Assembly (NCBI GenBank): GCA_900315015.1
Contig: OMXJ01000011.1
Span: 1-64,000, forward strand
Reading direction: 5' to 3'
DNA: 64,000 nucleotides
Source: an uncultured Eubacteriales bacterium
GTDB lineage: Bacteria > Bacillota > Clostridia > Lachnospirales > Lachnospiraceae
Shown here: one piece after another, positions 41,805 through 51,217 of the stretch
How positions within the stretch are numbered: the first letter of the stretch is position 1
Layout of the letters: every line of letters starts with the position of its first letter
Translations under genes and position numbers: made by a program
The notes under the pieces: model-generated
Database searches by the model: none
Told to the model about the DNA's origin: nothing
The model's input: only the letters and a program-made list of their open reading frames with translations

Positions 41805-42335
41805 TTACAGCGTATATTCCCTTACTTCACAGTTTCCTATAGTAAAGGAGGCAAATTCCTCATTTGTCATATTCTCGAAGTAATTTGCTATAACTCTGCA
41901 TATTCCATTGTGTGAAACAATGAGCACGGTCTCATCATCATAATTTCTGCGAAGCTTATCAAGGAAAGGATAAACCCTTCCCGCAACATCCATGAAGGAC
42001 TCTCCCTCTGGATATTTAGAAAAGAATTTCCTCTTTTCTGCCTGGTACTCCGGATTATCTCTTGATACCCCTTCATAAATACCGAAATTCATTTCAAGAA
42101 GCCCATCATCAGTCTTGCACTCAAGGCCATGGTCTTCTGCCACAAGCGAGCCTGTCCTAAAGGCTCTCTCAAGAGGCGAAGCATAAACTGCCTGAATGCT
42201 TACATCCTTAAGCTTTTCCACGAGTTCCTTTGCCTGATGGATTCCTGTTTCATTTAAAGGAATATCAGTTCTTCCTAAAACTTTATTTTGCTTATTCCAG
42301 CTGGTTTCCCCATGTCTTGTAATTAGAATCTTCAT
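41805..42335 (-). CDS. histidine phosphatase (phosphoglycerate mutase-like)
   Basis: A 176-residue protein with the phosphohistidine motif ITRHGETSWNKQNKVLGRTD at its N-terminus. The second active-site histidine is in LIVSHNGICRVIANYFEN, and YASPLERAFRTGSLV and EMNFGIYEG complete the pocket. It could be a cofactor-dependent mutase-like phosphatase; the substrate is unknown. Its ATG has GAGGAGAAGGGG upstream and a consensus promoter lies at 42379-42407. It is the promoter-proximal gene of a two-gene unit with the HPr-LDH fusion. Confidence 0.9.
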   Translation of the reverse strand: MKILITRHGETSWNKQNKVLGRTDIPLNETGIHQAKELVEKLKDVSIQAVYASPLERAFRTGSLVAEDHGLECKTDDGLLEMNFGIYEGVSRDNPEYQAEKRKFFSKYPEGESFMDVAGRVYPFLDKLRRNYDDETVLIVSHNGICRVIANYFENMTNEEFASFTIGNCEVREYTL

Positions 42336-42378
42336 AATCCCCTTCTCCTCAAATTGATAAAAAGCTTAGTATTTCTAT

Positions 42379-42407
42379 ATTTTACCATAGCATTTCTTAT
42401 GTGTCAA
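42379..42407 (-). promoter_or_regulatory. consensus sigma-A promoter of the phosphatase / HPr-LDH unit
   Basis: Minus strand TTGACA (42402-42407), 17 bases and TAAAAT (42379-42384), about 44 bases before the phosphatase start. No cre site or Rex box is evident beside it. Confidence 0.8.
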
Positions 42408-42411
42408 ATAT

Positions 42412-45400
42412 CTATTCTACAGCCTTAAGCGATTCTGTCATGCTTATTGCCTCAAGCTTTTTATTCATGAACAGATTTACCACTACCGTAAATAATACCG
42501 TGAGTATAAAGCTAATTACGTAGCTAAGCGGTGCTACATGAATATCAAAGGTTATTAAATCCACAACGATCTTGCTCATTACAAATGAGTGGAGTGCCTT
42601 TCCAAGTAAAAGTCCGACTCCTCCTCCCATGAGGGACATTATAAGATTTTCTCTGAATACATAATCTGCAGTTTCATTCCTGTAAAAGCCTAATACCTTT
42701 ATGGTAGCTATTTCCCTTATTCTTTCTGTTATGTTGATGTTTGTAAGGTTGTATACTACAACGAAGGCAAGTGCTGCCGCACAGCCTATCACAAGATATA
42801 CGATGATATTAAGGCTCTTCATCATGTTTGCTATTCTAGATCTCATGTCAACGCATATGGATACCGCGGTAATTCCTTCTTTTGATGATATTTCAGCTGC
42901 TGCCGCATGCACCTCTTGTCCTTCCTTCACGTTAAGAAGCACATCCTTACAGCCTTCAATGGAGCCTACATTACTTTCATAGGTCTCACTTGTAATGTAA
43001 ATGTAGTTACTGATGAAGTTCTCATTCAAGGCAACTACGTTCACTTCAAATTCCTTTATGTTATCTGAGGATATTGTAACAGTATCTCCGACCTTTACAT
43101 TCAGCCTTTCTGCGATTCCTCTATTTAAAACTGCTGTATTACGGCTAGGAAGCTCTATCTTATTTCCCTTTTTGTCGTGCAGATTATAGAACGGTGTTAT
43201 ATCATCATCTGAATTAAAGACTCTTAAATACATGTTCTTTTCGCCGTCTTTTGCTTTAACATCTGCAGTCGTCTCGTAAAACATCAGATAATCCTCTTTG
43301 GTGTAGCCTAGCTCATCTAAAGCTTCCACCTTTCCTTTAACCGGATCTTTAAGCTTTATTTCAGCATCATAAATAGATATCTTGGTGTACTGGCTTTCTG
43401 CAATGTCTGCGATGGAATCGTAAATACCAAGTCCCGTTGTAAGCAGCGCTGTACATCCGCCTATACCAAGAATCATCATTATAAGGCGTCCCTTATATCT
43501 AAAAATATTTCTAAGAGATACCTTCTGTAAGAATTTAAGCCCATTCCAGAAAAACGGAATATGCTCAAGCAAAATTCTCTTTCCTGCCTTTGGAGCCTTT
43601 GGTCTCATAAGAGAGGCTGCCATCTCATTCATTGCCACTCTGCAGGTTATAATCGTTACTCCCACCGAGCAGGCAAGTGCAACTATTATGCTGACGGTAA
43701 GATAGAGCGGACTGAAATAATAATCCAGATTTCTTGTATTATACATCATTCCGTAAGCAAACCATATCGCTTTCGGGAAGCCTACGGTTCCCGCTATAAA
43801 GCCTATTATTGCACCAACTATGGCTGCCAGGCCCGAATAAACAACAAACTTGCTCATTATGGCAGAGCTGCTATAGCCAAGCGCCTTAAGAATACCTATC
43901 TGGGTTCTTTGATCTTCTACCATTCTGCCCATTGTAGTCATGCACACAAGGGCTGCTACAAGGAAGAAGAAGATAGGGAATACCTTTGCTATTGCGCCTA
44001 CAATTGTAGAATCACTCTCAAAGCAGGCATAGCCGACATTTGTGTTTCTATCAAGAAGATAGGTATCAGGCTTTTTAAGGTCTGCTATTTCCTTTTCGGC
44101 ATCCCTTATTTCCTGCTCTGCATCAGCTATCTTCTCATCAAATTCAGCCTTTCCATCATTATATTCTGCAAGGCCGTCCTCGTACTCCTGAAGGCCCTCT
44201 TCATACTCTGCAAGGCCGTCCTCATATTCTTTTAGGCCCTTTTCGTACTCAGCCTTTCCGTCTTCAAGCTCTGCCTTTCCTTCCTCGTATTTAACAAGGC
44301 CTTCTTCATACTTTGCAAGACCGTCTTCATATTCCTTCTTACCTTCATTAAAATCTGCAAGGCCCTTTTCATACTCGGCCTTTCCGTTATTATACTCTAA
44401 AAGCCCCTTTTCATATTCAGCCTTTCCGGCATTAAAATCAGCAAGTCCTGCTTCATATGCTGCCTTTCCATTTGAAAGCTCTAATACACCTGCCTCATAC
44501 TGCTTTTTTCCTTCCTCATACTGAGCAAGTGCCATTTCATACTGTGCATAGCCTGCCTCTATTTCAGCAAGCTTCTTTTCATATTCTGCTCCCGGAAGAA
44601 GTTCCTTTGCCATCTCAAGCTGAGCCTTTCCTGCCTCTAGCTTCTCCTTTGTATTATCAAGCATCGCCTTACCGGTATCTAGCTCTGTCTTTGTCTTTTC
44701 AAGTACTGCTTCACTTTCAGCTATTTCTGTCTTTGATTTATCAAGCTCTGCTTTACCTGCATCTAGTTCCTTCTTAGAGGCCTCAAGTACTTCAAGCCCT
44801 GCATCAAGCTGCTTTTTACTATCTGCTAGCTGCTTTTCTGCCATCTCTAACTGCTCGCCATACTCATCAAGCTGGGTCCTGGCATCATCTAATTCTACTT
44901 TTGAATCAGCAAGAGTTTTTTCACCGTCATCAATTTCCTTCTTTGCATCAGATAGCTCAGTTTCTGCATCAGCAAGTTTCTTTTTAGCATCAGAGAGCTC
45001 CTTCTTACCATCATCAAGCTCTTTCTTAGCATCACTTAATTCTTTTTCGCCGTCTCCCTTTTCAGTTTCAAACTCTTTCTTTGCATCAGCTAGCTCTTCA
45101 TTTGCATCTGCAACAATTCTATCATACCTTTCAAGAGCTGTCTTATCAAGAAGCTCCTCAAAAACTGCATCATTTGCTTCTAAAAGCTCCTCATATTCAT
45201 CTGAATACAGGTCCGGATCCTTATCAAGCTTTACATAGCATTCCGTGTAATAGTCAGTATCAAAGGCCGACTTATCGACAAATATAAAGCCATTCAAGGA
45301 GCCATTTCCAAGAGAAGTAGTTCCTCTTTCATACTGTATGTAAAGAGGCGATTTTACAACGCCGACTATTTCAAGTGCTGAATGCTTAAAATTTTCAAGA

Positions 45401-45867
45401 TCATCCTCTGTATTTTCCTCTGTAAAGTTCAGAGTTTTTCCTATTACTGAGCCTGCGTAAATCATCGAATCTATGACGCATTCATTATCCGCTTCAGGAA
45501 GTCTTCCTTCTAACAGCACCGCCTTATTCACATCTTTAGTAATGCTCATTACCTTTACAGTAAGCTCTCTATCATCTACCACAGCCAGCATGTCCTGAGT
45601 CTTTGAACCCTCTGCTGCACGAACTCCCTCTGCCGCAGCTATTTTTTCAATATCCTCATCCTCAAATCCCAGGGTTGAAATCATCCTATAGTCAAAGAAC
45701 TGATTTCCCTTGAGGTAGATATTCATCGATTCTCTCATTGCAGGGTCTGTTACCATAAGTCCTGCGTAAAATCCAACACCCAGGGCTATGATGGCCATTA
45801 TCGCAATAAACCTTCCCAGGGTGGATTTTATTTCTCTTAACGTAGTAAGCGCTATTTTATTCTTCAT
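42412..45867 (-). CDS. FtsX/MacB-type ABC permease with very long coiled-coil insert
   Basis: A 1151-residue membrane protein. The N-terminal helix (RFIAIMAIIALGVGFYAGLMV) is followed by a MacB-like extracytoplasmic domain. About 340 residues (roughly 265-605) of heptad-like repeats such as YEEGLQEYEDGLAEYNDGKA and KKELSDAKKKLADAETEL come next. Then there are three membrane helices with the FtsX core (MVEDQRTQIGILKALGYSSS), a second extracytoplasmic domain, and a second FtsX core (RIREIATIKVLGFYRNE) with three more helices. The coiled coil could span the cell wall or bind a partner. It works with the ATPase encoded upstream at 46075-46776. Confidence 0.9.
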   Translation of the reverse strand: MKNKIALTTLREIKSTLGRFIAIMAIIALGVGFYAGLMVTDPAMRESMNIYLKGNQFFDYRMISTLGFEDEDIEKIAAAEGVRAAEGSKTQDMLAVVDDRELTVKVMSITKDVNKAVLLEGRLPEADNECVIDSMIYAGSVIGKTLNFTEENTEDDLENFKHSALEIVGVVKSPLYIQYERGTTSLGNGSLNGFIFVDKSAFDTDYYTECYVKLDKDPDLYSDEYEELLEANDAVFEELLDKTALERYDRIVADANEELADAKKEFETEKGDGEKELSDAKKELDDGKKELSDAKKKLADAETELSDAKKEIDDGEKTLADSKVELDDARTQLDEYGEQLEMAEKQLADSKKQLDAGLEVLEASKKELDAGKAELDKSKTEIAESEAVLEKTKTELDTGKAMLDNTKEKLEAGKAQLEMAKELLPGAEYEKKLAEIEAGYAQYEMALAQYEEGKKQYEAGVLELSNGKAAYEAGLADFNAGKAEYEKGLLEYNNGKAEYEKGLADFNEGKKEYEDGLAKYEEGLVKYEEGKAELEDGKAEYEKGLKEYEDGLAEYEEGLQEYEDGLAEYNDGKAEFDEKIADAEQEIRDAEKEIADLKKPDTYLLDRNTNVGYACFESDSTIVGAIAKVFPIFFFLVAALVCMTTMGRMVEDQRTQIGILKALGYSSSAIMSKFVVYSGLAAIVGAIIGFIAGTVGFPKAIWFAYGMMYNTRNLDYYFSPLYLTVSIIVALACSVGVTIITCRVAMNEMAASLMRPKAPKAGKRILLEHIPFFWNGLKFLQKVSLRNIFRYKGRLIMMILGIGGCTALLTTGLGIYDSIADIAESQYTKISIYDAEIKLKDPVKGKVEALDELGYTKEDYLMFYETTADVKAKDGEKNMYLRVFNSDDDITPFYNLHDKKGNKIELPSRNTAVLNRGIAERLNVKVGDTVTISSDNIKEFEVNVVALNENFISNYIYITSETYESNVGSIEGCKDVLLNVKEGQEVHAAAAEISSKEGITAVSICVDMRSRIANMMKSLNIIVYLVIGCAAALAFVVVYNLTNINITERIREIATIKVLGFYRNETADYVFRENLIMSLMGGGVGLLLGKALHSFVMSKIVVDLITFDIHVAPLSYVISFILTVLFTVVVNLFMNKKLEAISMTESLKAVE

Positions 45868-45916
45868 ACCATGTTTTCCAATTCTCTTTTTTAAGGTTTT
45901 CTTTTTCCGACTTTTC

Positions 45917-46035
45917 TTTATTTACTTTTCTTTCTTTGCTTTTCTCTCTTTGCTTTTCTCTCTTTGCTTTTCTCTCTTTGCTTTTCTCTCTTTGCTTTTC
46001 TTTCTTTGCTTTTCTCTCTTTGCTTTTCTCTTCTT
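45917..46035 (-). repeat. 14-bp purine-rich tandem array between ABC ATPase and permease genes
   Basis: Eight to nine units with an exact 14-base period (TTTGCTTTTCTCTC on the plus strand; the G is at 45938, 45952, 45966, 45980, 45994, 46008 and 46022). It nearly fills the 207-base gap. On the mRNA it is GAGAGAAAAGCAAA, almost all purine and unable to fold on itself. Confidence 0.95.
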
Positions 46036-46074
46036 TACTTTTTCAGATTTTTTACTTGTAACTTTTTCTTCCCA

Positions 46075-46776
46075 TTACCAGTCGATACTCTCTACGTCCA
46101 CCGGATTTTCATTTAGCCTTATACTCTTTATGGTTCCTGACTTCACAGTGATTACTCTATCTGCCATTGCTGTTAAAGCCTGGTTATGAGTAATTACTAC
46201 TACTGTTTTTCCTGATTTTCTGCAGGTATCCTGAAGAAGCTTTAATACTGCTCTTCCTGTTACAAAGTCAAGCGCTCCAGTTGGCTCATCACATAAAAGG
46301 AGCTTTGGATTTTTGGCTAAAGCTCTTGCTATGGCAACTCTCTGCTGTTCACCGCCCGAGAGCTGAGCAGGGAAATTATTCATTCTCTCAGAAAGTCCCA
46401 CTTCCTTTAAAACAGTTTCTGCATCAATAGGGTCCTTACATATCTGAGCCGCAAGCTCTACGTTTTCCTTTGCTGTAAGATTTCCTACAAGGTTGTAGAA
46501 CTGAAAAACAAAGCCCACATCAAACCTTCTGTACGAGGTCATTTCTCTCTTTGAAAGCGCTGAAATATCCTTTCCATCAAAAGTTACATTTCCAGAGCTT
46601 AAAGTATCCATACCGCCAAGTATATTTAATATGGTCGTCTTTCCTGCACCGGATGCTCCTACAATAATGCAGAATTCACCCTCGTTAATTTCAAAATTTA
46701 CATTCTCTAAGGCTCTTATTTTCACCTCACCTGATTGATAAACTTTTCCAACATTTTTAAATTCAACTAAACTCAT
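46075..46776 (-). CDS. ABC transporter ATP-binding protein (MacB/LolD type)
   Basis: A 233-residue ATPase with Walker [11 protein letters not shown]-loop [16 protein letters not shown], signature [15 protein letters not shown], Walker [13 protein letters not shown] and the H-loop VITHN. It is the partner of the FtsX permease that follows. GGAGGAAATATG provides a strong start. No promoter is seen between it and the terminator of the TIR gene upstream, so expression may depend on read-through. Confidence 0.95.
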   Translation of the reverse strand: MSLVEFKNVGKVYQSGEVKIRALENVNFEINEGEFCIIVGASGAGKTTILNILGGMDTLSSGNVTFDGKDISALSKREMTSYRRFDVGFVFQFYNLVGNLTAKENVELAAQICKDPIDAETVLKEVGLSERMNNFPAQLSGGEQQRVAIARALAKNPKLLLCDEPTGALDFVTGRAVLKLLQDTCRKSGKTVVVITHNQALTAMADRVITVKSGTIKSIRLNENPVDVESIDW

Positions 46777-46789
46777 ATTTCCTCCGTAA

Positions 46790-46832
46790 AAAAAGCCCAG
46801 GGTTGATTTTTTTTAACAATCCTGGGCTTTTT
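46790..46832 (-). terminator. terminator between the TIR gene and the ABC ATPase gene
   Basis: AAAAAGCCCAGG pairs with CCTGGGCTTTTT, extended inward by GTTG/CAAT, with a T-rich loop. It begins at the TIR stop codon and ends about 14 bases before the ABC ATPase start. Confidence 0.85.
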
Positions 46833-46833
46833 A

Positions 46834-49584
46834 TCAGTCCATTCTGGTACTGCTATTTTCCAGCCATTTCCTGGCTTCTTCAACAATCTGCTCATTGGTA
46901 TATAACGGTACCATCATATATCCATTATCATTTCCTAAACAAATTTTATGCTCATCCGGGGTGTAATAAACAAAATCATCTATCGTCGCGTAAAGCTCCA
47001 TTTGATGTGTCTCTTCATCAAATATGTACAATTGCTGATTTTCGTAGAAGTCATCTGTAAAATATGATACTATGATAAAATTCTCAAATTCTTGTATATA
47101 GGACAATTCAATATTCAAAAAATCATACGCTTCTATATTATCATAATTATTTTCATCAAGATAAATGTAATTAACTCTGGTACCTGCATACCTGTAGAAT
47201 GCCAGTTTTCCACTATCTGCAATCATCATACCATCAATCGATTTATTACCAATATCTAGTACCTTAGCTAATTCTCCATTTCTATATACAGAAATTTTTC
47301 TGTTTTTATCATCAGCTACTAACTCCCATCCAGCATTTTGTATAGTCGTTTCATCGTAGTCAAAAGTTTTTTTATCTGCAGAATACTTTTCATATTCGAC
47401 TCCGAGTTCATAAAACACTTCCTTCTCTGATAAATCTTTTTTAGTATACAAAATATAGCAGTCACTCAACATTTCAAGGTATCTGTCACTGCCAAGTCTC
47501 ATTACATTGGCTCGTTTTTTTTCATTTACACGATTTATTACATTCGACTTAAAAAAAACATCACCAGGATACTGATTTTCTATTATGCTTCCATTATCCA
47601 GACACGCCTCGAGAATAGTTCCATTACTACTATTTTTAAAATACAGCTGTTTAATATTTTCATCAAGAATATTATGTGCAACCATACTTCCATCTTTTAC
47701 AGAAATAGTAGACAAACTTTTATCCATAGCTCCTGCCACATAGATATATTCAGAAAAATTTGTTTCATCAGTGTAACAAATGATTGATATTTCATTTGAC
47801 ACATCATCATTTTTCCATTCAATTTCCATTTCGTCAAGATTTATCGAAGTTACTCCTGATATTTCCTCGTAATCATCAAAATATTCGTTAGCTACATAAG
47901 CAGTTCCCTTATCATTATCGCATACCCCCAAATAAGCAATGCCATCTAATTCCACAGCATCAACTATTTCAAGATCATATCCATTTATCTGATAAAACCA
48001 GGAAGAAATTTTATTCGATTTTCCCTTATATTTCTCACTCTCAGGATCGAAATCCGAATCATATTCTTCGTATGCATCTGAATCTAAATAATACGTTCCA
48101 TATTTTTCATCATAAATATAGCCACTTATATATCCATATTTTTCCAGCGCATCACTTTCCGACAATGCATAAATCTTATTATCATACTCATAAAGCTCAA
48201 CAATATTAAAAAAATATCCGTTTTCCTCACTAAAACCTAAGTTGTAATCTCCATCTTCATCGAGCTCGTAATTATATTTATCACCGCCATATTTTTTAGT
48301 AGTTATTACTCTTCCATCATCAGCTGAGATTAGTACAATCTCATCTCTACAATAAGCATATATATAATGGCCGATTTTTTTTATTCCATGCATACCATTA
48401 AGAGGAGTATCCCATTTTCTGGAGAAATCATCCATCGAATAGCAATGCACTCCCGCATAATCCGAATAAAATAAACACCCATCTTCTGCACAAATATACT
48501 GATCTACTCTCCCGTCATAAAAAATACTGTCTTCATATACATCCCCCAGATAATAGTCAAACTTATGAAGCACTATTCCCGTTTCAATATCAAAAACTTC
48601 AAATGAATCATATTCCCATTTATCATTCTCGTCATTGAAAACCAGCAATAAATCTTCGTTTATTTCCATGAGGTTTGTATTAACATATAATTCAATATCC
48701 TCATATTCATACTTTTGAGGAACGTATTTAGATCCTGAATCATACAACCTAAGAGCCTTGGTCAATACGTTAAAGCATCCGTAATAGAGCGGAAACTCAG
48801 GATTATTTAAATCAGTCGGCATAACATTCAGCAATTCTTCTATGGCCTTCTTCGTTTCGCCGTCTTCTAGCATGTTCATCGAAAGACTCGTCTGTATTTT
48901 CTGTTGCTGAAACATGTTTCTCTGAACCTGTTCCTGCAATAGCTCCTTCTGCTCCCTTATATCCATCATCTGATGATATGTAGATCCACCAAATAACATG
49001 AAGAAAAGGGTAATAGCAGCCATCACCTTTAACCTGCTCTGGAACATTTCCTCGCCCGTTCTATTAATAAGCTCATCAGGCGGCAGATTCATCATCGGAG
49101 CTACTATCTTAGGAATAGCAAATTGAATATTCTTTTTTATTGTTCTCTTATCGGTTCCTCTTACATCAACTGCAAGTGGAATATCTCCATCTTCCCAAAG
49201 GATTTTTGGAATAACATCCTCCGGCTCACCCTCTGAAAGGACACATATTATTTTTTTCTTTCCGTTTTTCTTTAAATAAGTGGTTATTTCCCTATAACAC
49301 CAGGATTCCTTGGTAATTCTAGGCGAACAGATAAGGATAAAGTATTCTGAATCAAGGAGAGAAGCCTCTATGGAATTCCACAGATCAGAAGAGGCCGATA
49401 GATTCAGCTTATCCTGAAATATTCGACCTAAAGTATATTCTCTAGGATCCTTTAATTTTCTCCTTAAAGCTTTTGGTACCTTGTACTTTTCTAGCTGCTT
49501 ATGCAATTCATCTGCTACAAAAGTATCTATACCTGCGTACCGGTAGCTGATAAACGCCTTAAATACTTTTGAAGAATCGTCCAT
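46834..49584 (-). CDS. membrane-anchored TIR-domain protein with propeller-like C-terminus
   Basis: A 916-residue protein. Residues 5-160 form a TIR domain: KVFKAFISYRYAGIDTFVAD, a putative NADase glutamate at position 73 in LWNSIEASLLDSEYFILICS, and the SWCYREI motif. One membrane helix (about 187-204, KVMAAITLFFMLFGG) and a short coiled coil (MDIREQKELLQEQVQRNMFQ) follow. The remaining 650 residues contain many short beta repeats with aspartates (for example ICAEDGCLFYSDYAGVHCYS, VLISADDGRVITTKKYGG), as in a beta-propeller sensor. Topology suggests a cytoplasmic TIR and an external sensor (inference). It is 25 bases downstream of the DHH gene. Confidence 0.8.
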   Translation of the reverse strand: MDDSSKVFKAFISYRYAGIDTFVADELHKQLEKYKVPKALRRKLKDPREYTLGRIFQDKLNLSASSDLWNSIEASLLDSEYFILICSPRITKESWCYREITTYLKKNGKKKIICVLSEGEPEDVIPKILWEDGDIPLAVDVRGTDKRTIKKNIQFAIPKIVAPMMNLPPDELINRTGEEMFQSRLKVMAAITLFFMLFGGSTYHQMMDIREQKELLQEQVQRNMFQQQKIQTSLSMNMLEDGETKKAIEELLNVMPTDLNNPEFPLYYGCFNVLTKALRLYDSGSKYVPQKYEYEDIELYVNTNLMEINEDLLLVFNDENDKWEYDSFEVFDIETGIVLHKFDYYLGDVYEDSIFYDGRVDQYICAEDGCLFYSDYAGVHCYSMDDFSRKWDTPLNGMHGIKKIGHYIYAYCRDEIVLISADDGRVITTKKYGGDKYNYELDEDGDYNLGFSEENGYFFNIVELYEYDNKIYALSESDALEKYGYISGYIYDEKYGTYYLDSDAYEEYDSDFDPESEKYKGKSNKISSWFYQINGYDLEIVDAVELDGIAYLGVCDNDKGTAYVANEYFDDYEEISGVTSINLDEMEIEWKNDDVSNEISIICYTDETNFSEYIYVAGAMDKSLSTISVKDGSMVAHNILDENIKQLYFKNSSNGTILEACLDNGSIIENQYPGDVFFKSNVINRVNEKKRANVMRLGSDRYLEMLSDCYILYTKKDLSEKEVFYELGVEYEKYSADKKTFDYDETTIQNAGWELVADDKNRKISVYRNGELAKVLDIGNKSIDGMMIADSGKLAFYRYAGTRVNYIYLDENNYDNIEAYDFLNIELSYIQEFENFIIVSYFTDDFYENQQLYIFDEETHQMELYATIDDFVYYTPDEHKICLGNDNGYMMVPLYTNEQIVEEARKWLENSSTRMD

Positions 49585-49609
49585 TTTCCATCCTTTTTAT
49601 CGGTTAATC

Positions 49610-51115
49610 TTAGTCTACAGTTTCATAAGTCATTCCGAAAGTTTCTTCTTCAATAATATAAACATCATTCAGATCTTCACAGCGGCAAACCAGATAATCT
49701 CCTGGCTTACCTACAGTGTAACGCTCTCTGTCCCATCTCGTGTATACTTTTAATGGCTTATTTGTCTTCTTTGCATATACAACTCCGCCTCCATTTGAAT
49801 AGCACACCTTTGCATAGTCAAGAAGCGAATATTCAATATTCTTTTCTATGATCTTTGCCTTAGGGTGATATGGAAGCTCTAAATCATATTTTTCATCCTC
49901 TGATACGGTGTAGGCCTTTTCAAATACACTCCTTGAAATAGGATAGACCTCTCCCTTTACACCAATCATTATGTACATATCATCACTTATTTCAAGATGA
50001 ATATCTCCCTCGAGAGTACGTATAAGCGCAACTGCACCTGGTGCTAATATATCTGTCGCCCTAATATAGCCGACCTTCAACTGCTTTTTCTTATATAATC
50101 CTGCACCATCTATATCGTACTTATAGTTCTCTGAATCGATTATGTCATAATACTTGCAATACTTTTTCAGCTGATGCGTAAAGAAATTATTATGGTCATA
50201 CTCTGCAAATTGGCTTTCTTCATATTTTTTCTTATCTATGAAGCCGCCGGCCTTTGTCAGATGACCTCCTCCATTACCAAAGCCCGCTGAAACAAAGGAT
50301 GCTATATGATTTGCCTGATCATCCTTATTACAGCTTCTTACTGAAAATTTAATTCCGTTTGGTTTATCGCAGAACACCAGACATTTATCTATTTCACTTA
50401 CCTGGAGTACAAAATCGCTGATAAGTCCTAAAATATTAGGATCGCAGTCATGAGCCTTTACTACGGCAAATCTGAGCTGCTCATTAATATTAGAGCGAAG
50501 TATTGCCACCCCTGCTATTTCAAGCTCTTTTGCATTTATATTTGAATTTAGAAGGGTTCTTAATATATTCTTATCATAGACAAGATCGTCTTTCATATCC
50601 TTGTCTACAGGATTGGTAATATCCATGAACTGAGCTGTATCTGAATATAAGCCATAGTAGAGGGCCGTCTGAATATCGATATACCTCTTATAGTCATACC
50701 CTTCAGTCTTCATCATTTCCCATATTACCGTAGCACAGCTTCCATAATCAGATAAAATATGAGTTTTAGCTATTCCCTCACACTGAACCTGATGATGGTC
50801 TATTATGGCTATTTCATCCGCCTCGAATCTTGATACATTCGAGCTTCCGTATTGACAGTCAACTGTAACCAAAAGGCCGCTGAATTTTGCTCCTGATTCC
50901 TTAACATACTCGATAGGAATATTCAACATCTCTACCATATAGCAGAGGTTGGTCTTTTGAATCTCATTATAACCACCATATATTATTTTTGCAGTAATAC
51001 CATTATCCTCTAGATATCTGTGTACTGCAAAACCTGATGCTATGGCATCTGCATCCGGATTATCATGACACTGTATTGTGATTTCCTTATATACCAACAG
51101 GTCCTTTAACTTCAT
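49610..51115 (-). CDS. DHH/DHHA1 family phosphoesterase
   Basis: A 501-residue manganese-dependent phosphodiesterase. The DHH domain has ITIQCHDNPDADAIASGF, LLVTVDCQYGSSNV and IAIIDHHQVQ. The DHHA1 domain carries FGNGGGHLTKAGGFI at about residues 275-290. The family includes NrnA (nanoRNase and pAp phosphatase) and GdpP-like pApA hydrolases. A C-terminal extension of about 170 residues (TDILAPGAVALIRTLEGDIH, VYPISRSVFEKAY) is not typical of NrnA and may bind a nucleotide or partner. It starts the unit with the TIR gene and has its own promoter. AAAGGATGAAATATG is the start region. Confidence 0.85.
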   Translation of the reverse strand: MKLKDLLVYKEITIQCHDNPDADAIASGFAVHRYLEDNGITAKIIYGGYNEIQKTNLCYMVEMLNIPIEYVKESGAKFSGLLVTVDCQYGSSNVSRFEADEIAIIDHHQVQCEGIAKTHILSDYGSCATVIWEMMKTEGYDYKRYIDIQTALYYGLYSDTAQFMDITNPVDKDMKDDLVYDKNILRTLLNSNINAKELEIAGVAILRSNINEQLRFAVVKAHDCDPNILGLISDFVLQVSEIDKCLVFCDKPNGIKFSVRSCNKDDQANHIASFVSAGFGNGGGHLTKAGGFIDKKKYEESQFAEYDHNNFFTHQLKKYCKYYDIIDSENYKYDIDGAGLYKKKQLKVGYIRATDILAPGAVALIRTLEGDIHLEISDDMYIMIGVKGEVYPISRSVFEKAYTVSEDEKYDLELPYHPKAKIIEKNIEYSLLDYAKVCYSNGGGVVYAKKTNKPLKVYTRWDRERYTVGKPGDYLVCRCEDLNDVYIIEEETFGMTYETVD

Positions 51116-51137
51116 ATTTCATCCTTTCACTAAAAAA

Positions 51138-51199
51138 ACAAACTACTCCACTTTCTATCCTTTAAAATTACAAACTACTCCACTTTCTATTCTACCATA
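51138..51199 (-). repeat. 32-bp tandem duplication in the DHH leader
   Basis: ACAAACTACTCCACTTTCTA occurs at 51138 and again at 51170. The duplication lies between the promoter and the ribosome site. Confidence 0.85.
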
Positions 51200-51217
51200 T
51201 TTACTGCATCCCAACAA
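51189..51217 (-). promoter_or_regulatory. promoter of the DHH-TIR unit
   Basis: Minus strand TTGTTG (51212-51217), 17 bases and TAGAAT (51189-51194), preceded by TGG as in extended -10 promoters, 75 bases before the DHH start. Confidence 0.6.

Noticed and set aside
43561..44235. 224-codon open frame opposite the long coiled coil
   Set aside because: The periodic low-complexity coding sequence keeps the opposite strand open; the composition is that of a shadow frame.
46834..51115. A classical phage-defence island
   Set aside because: No restriction, Abi, CBASS, Thoeris ThsA or mobile-element genes surround the TIR gene, so only the two-gene module is proposed.
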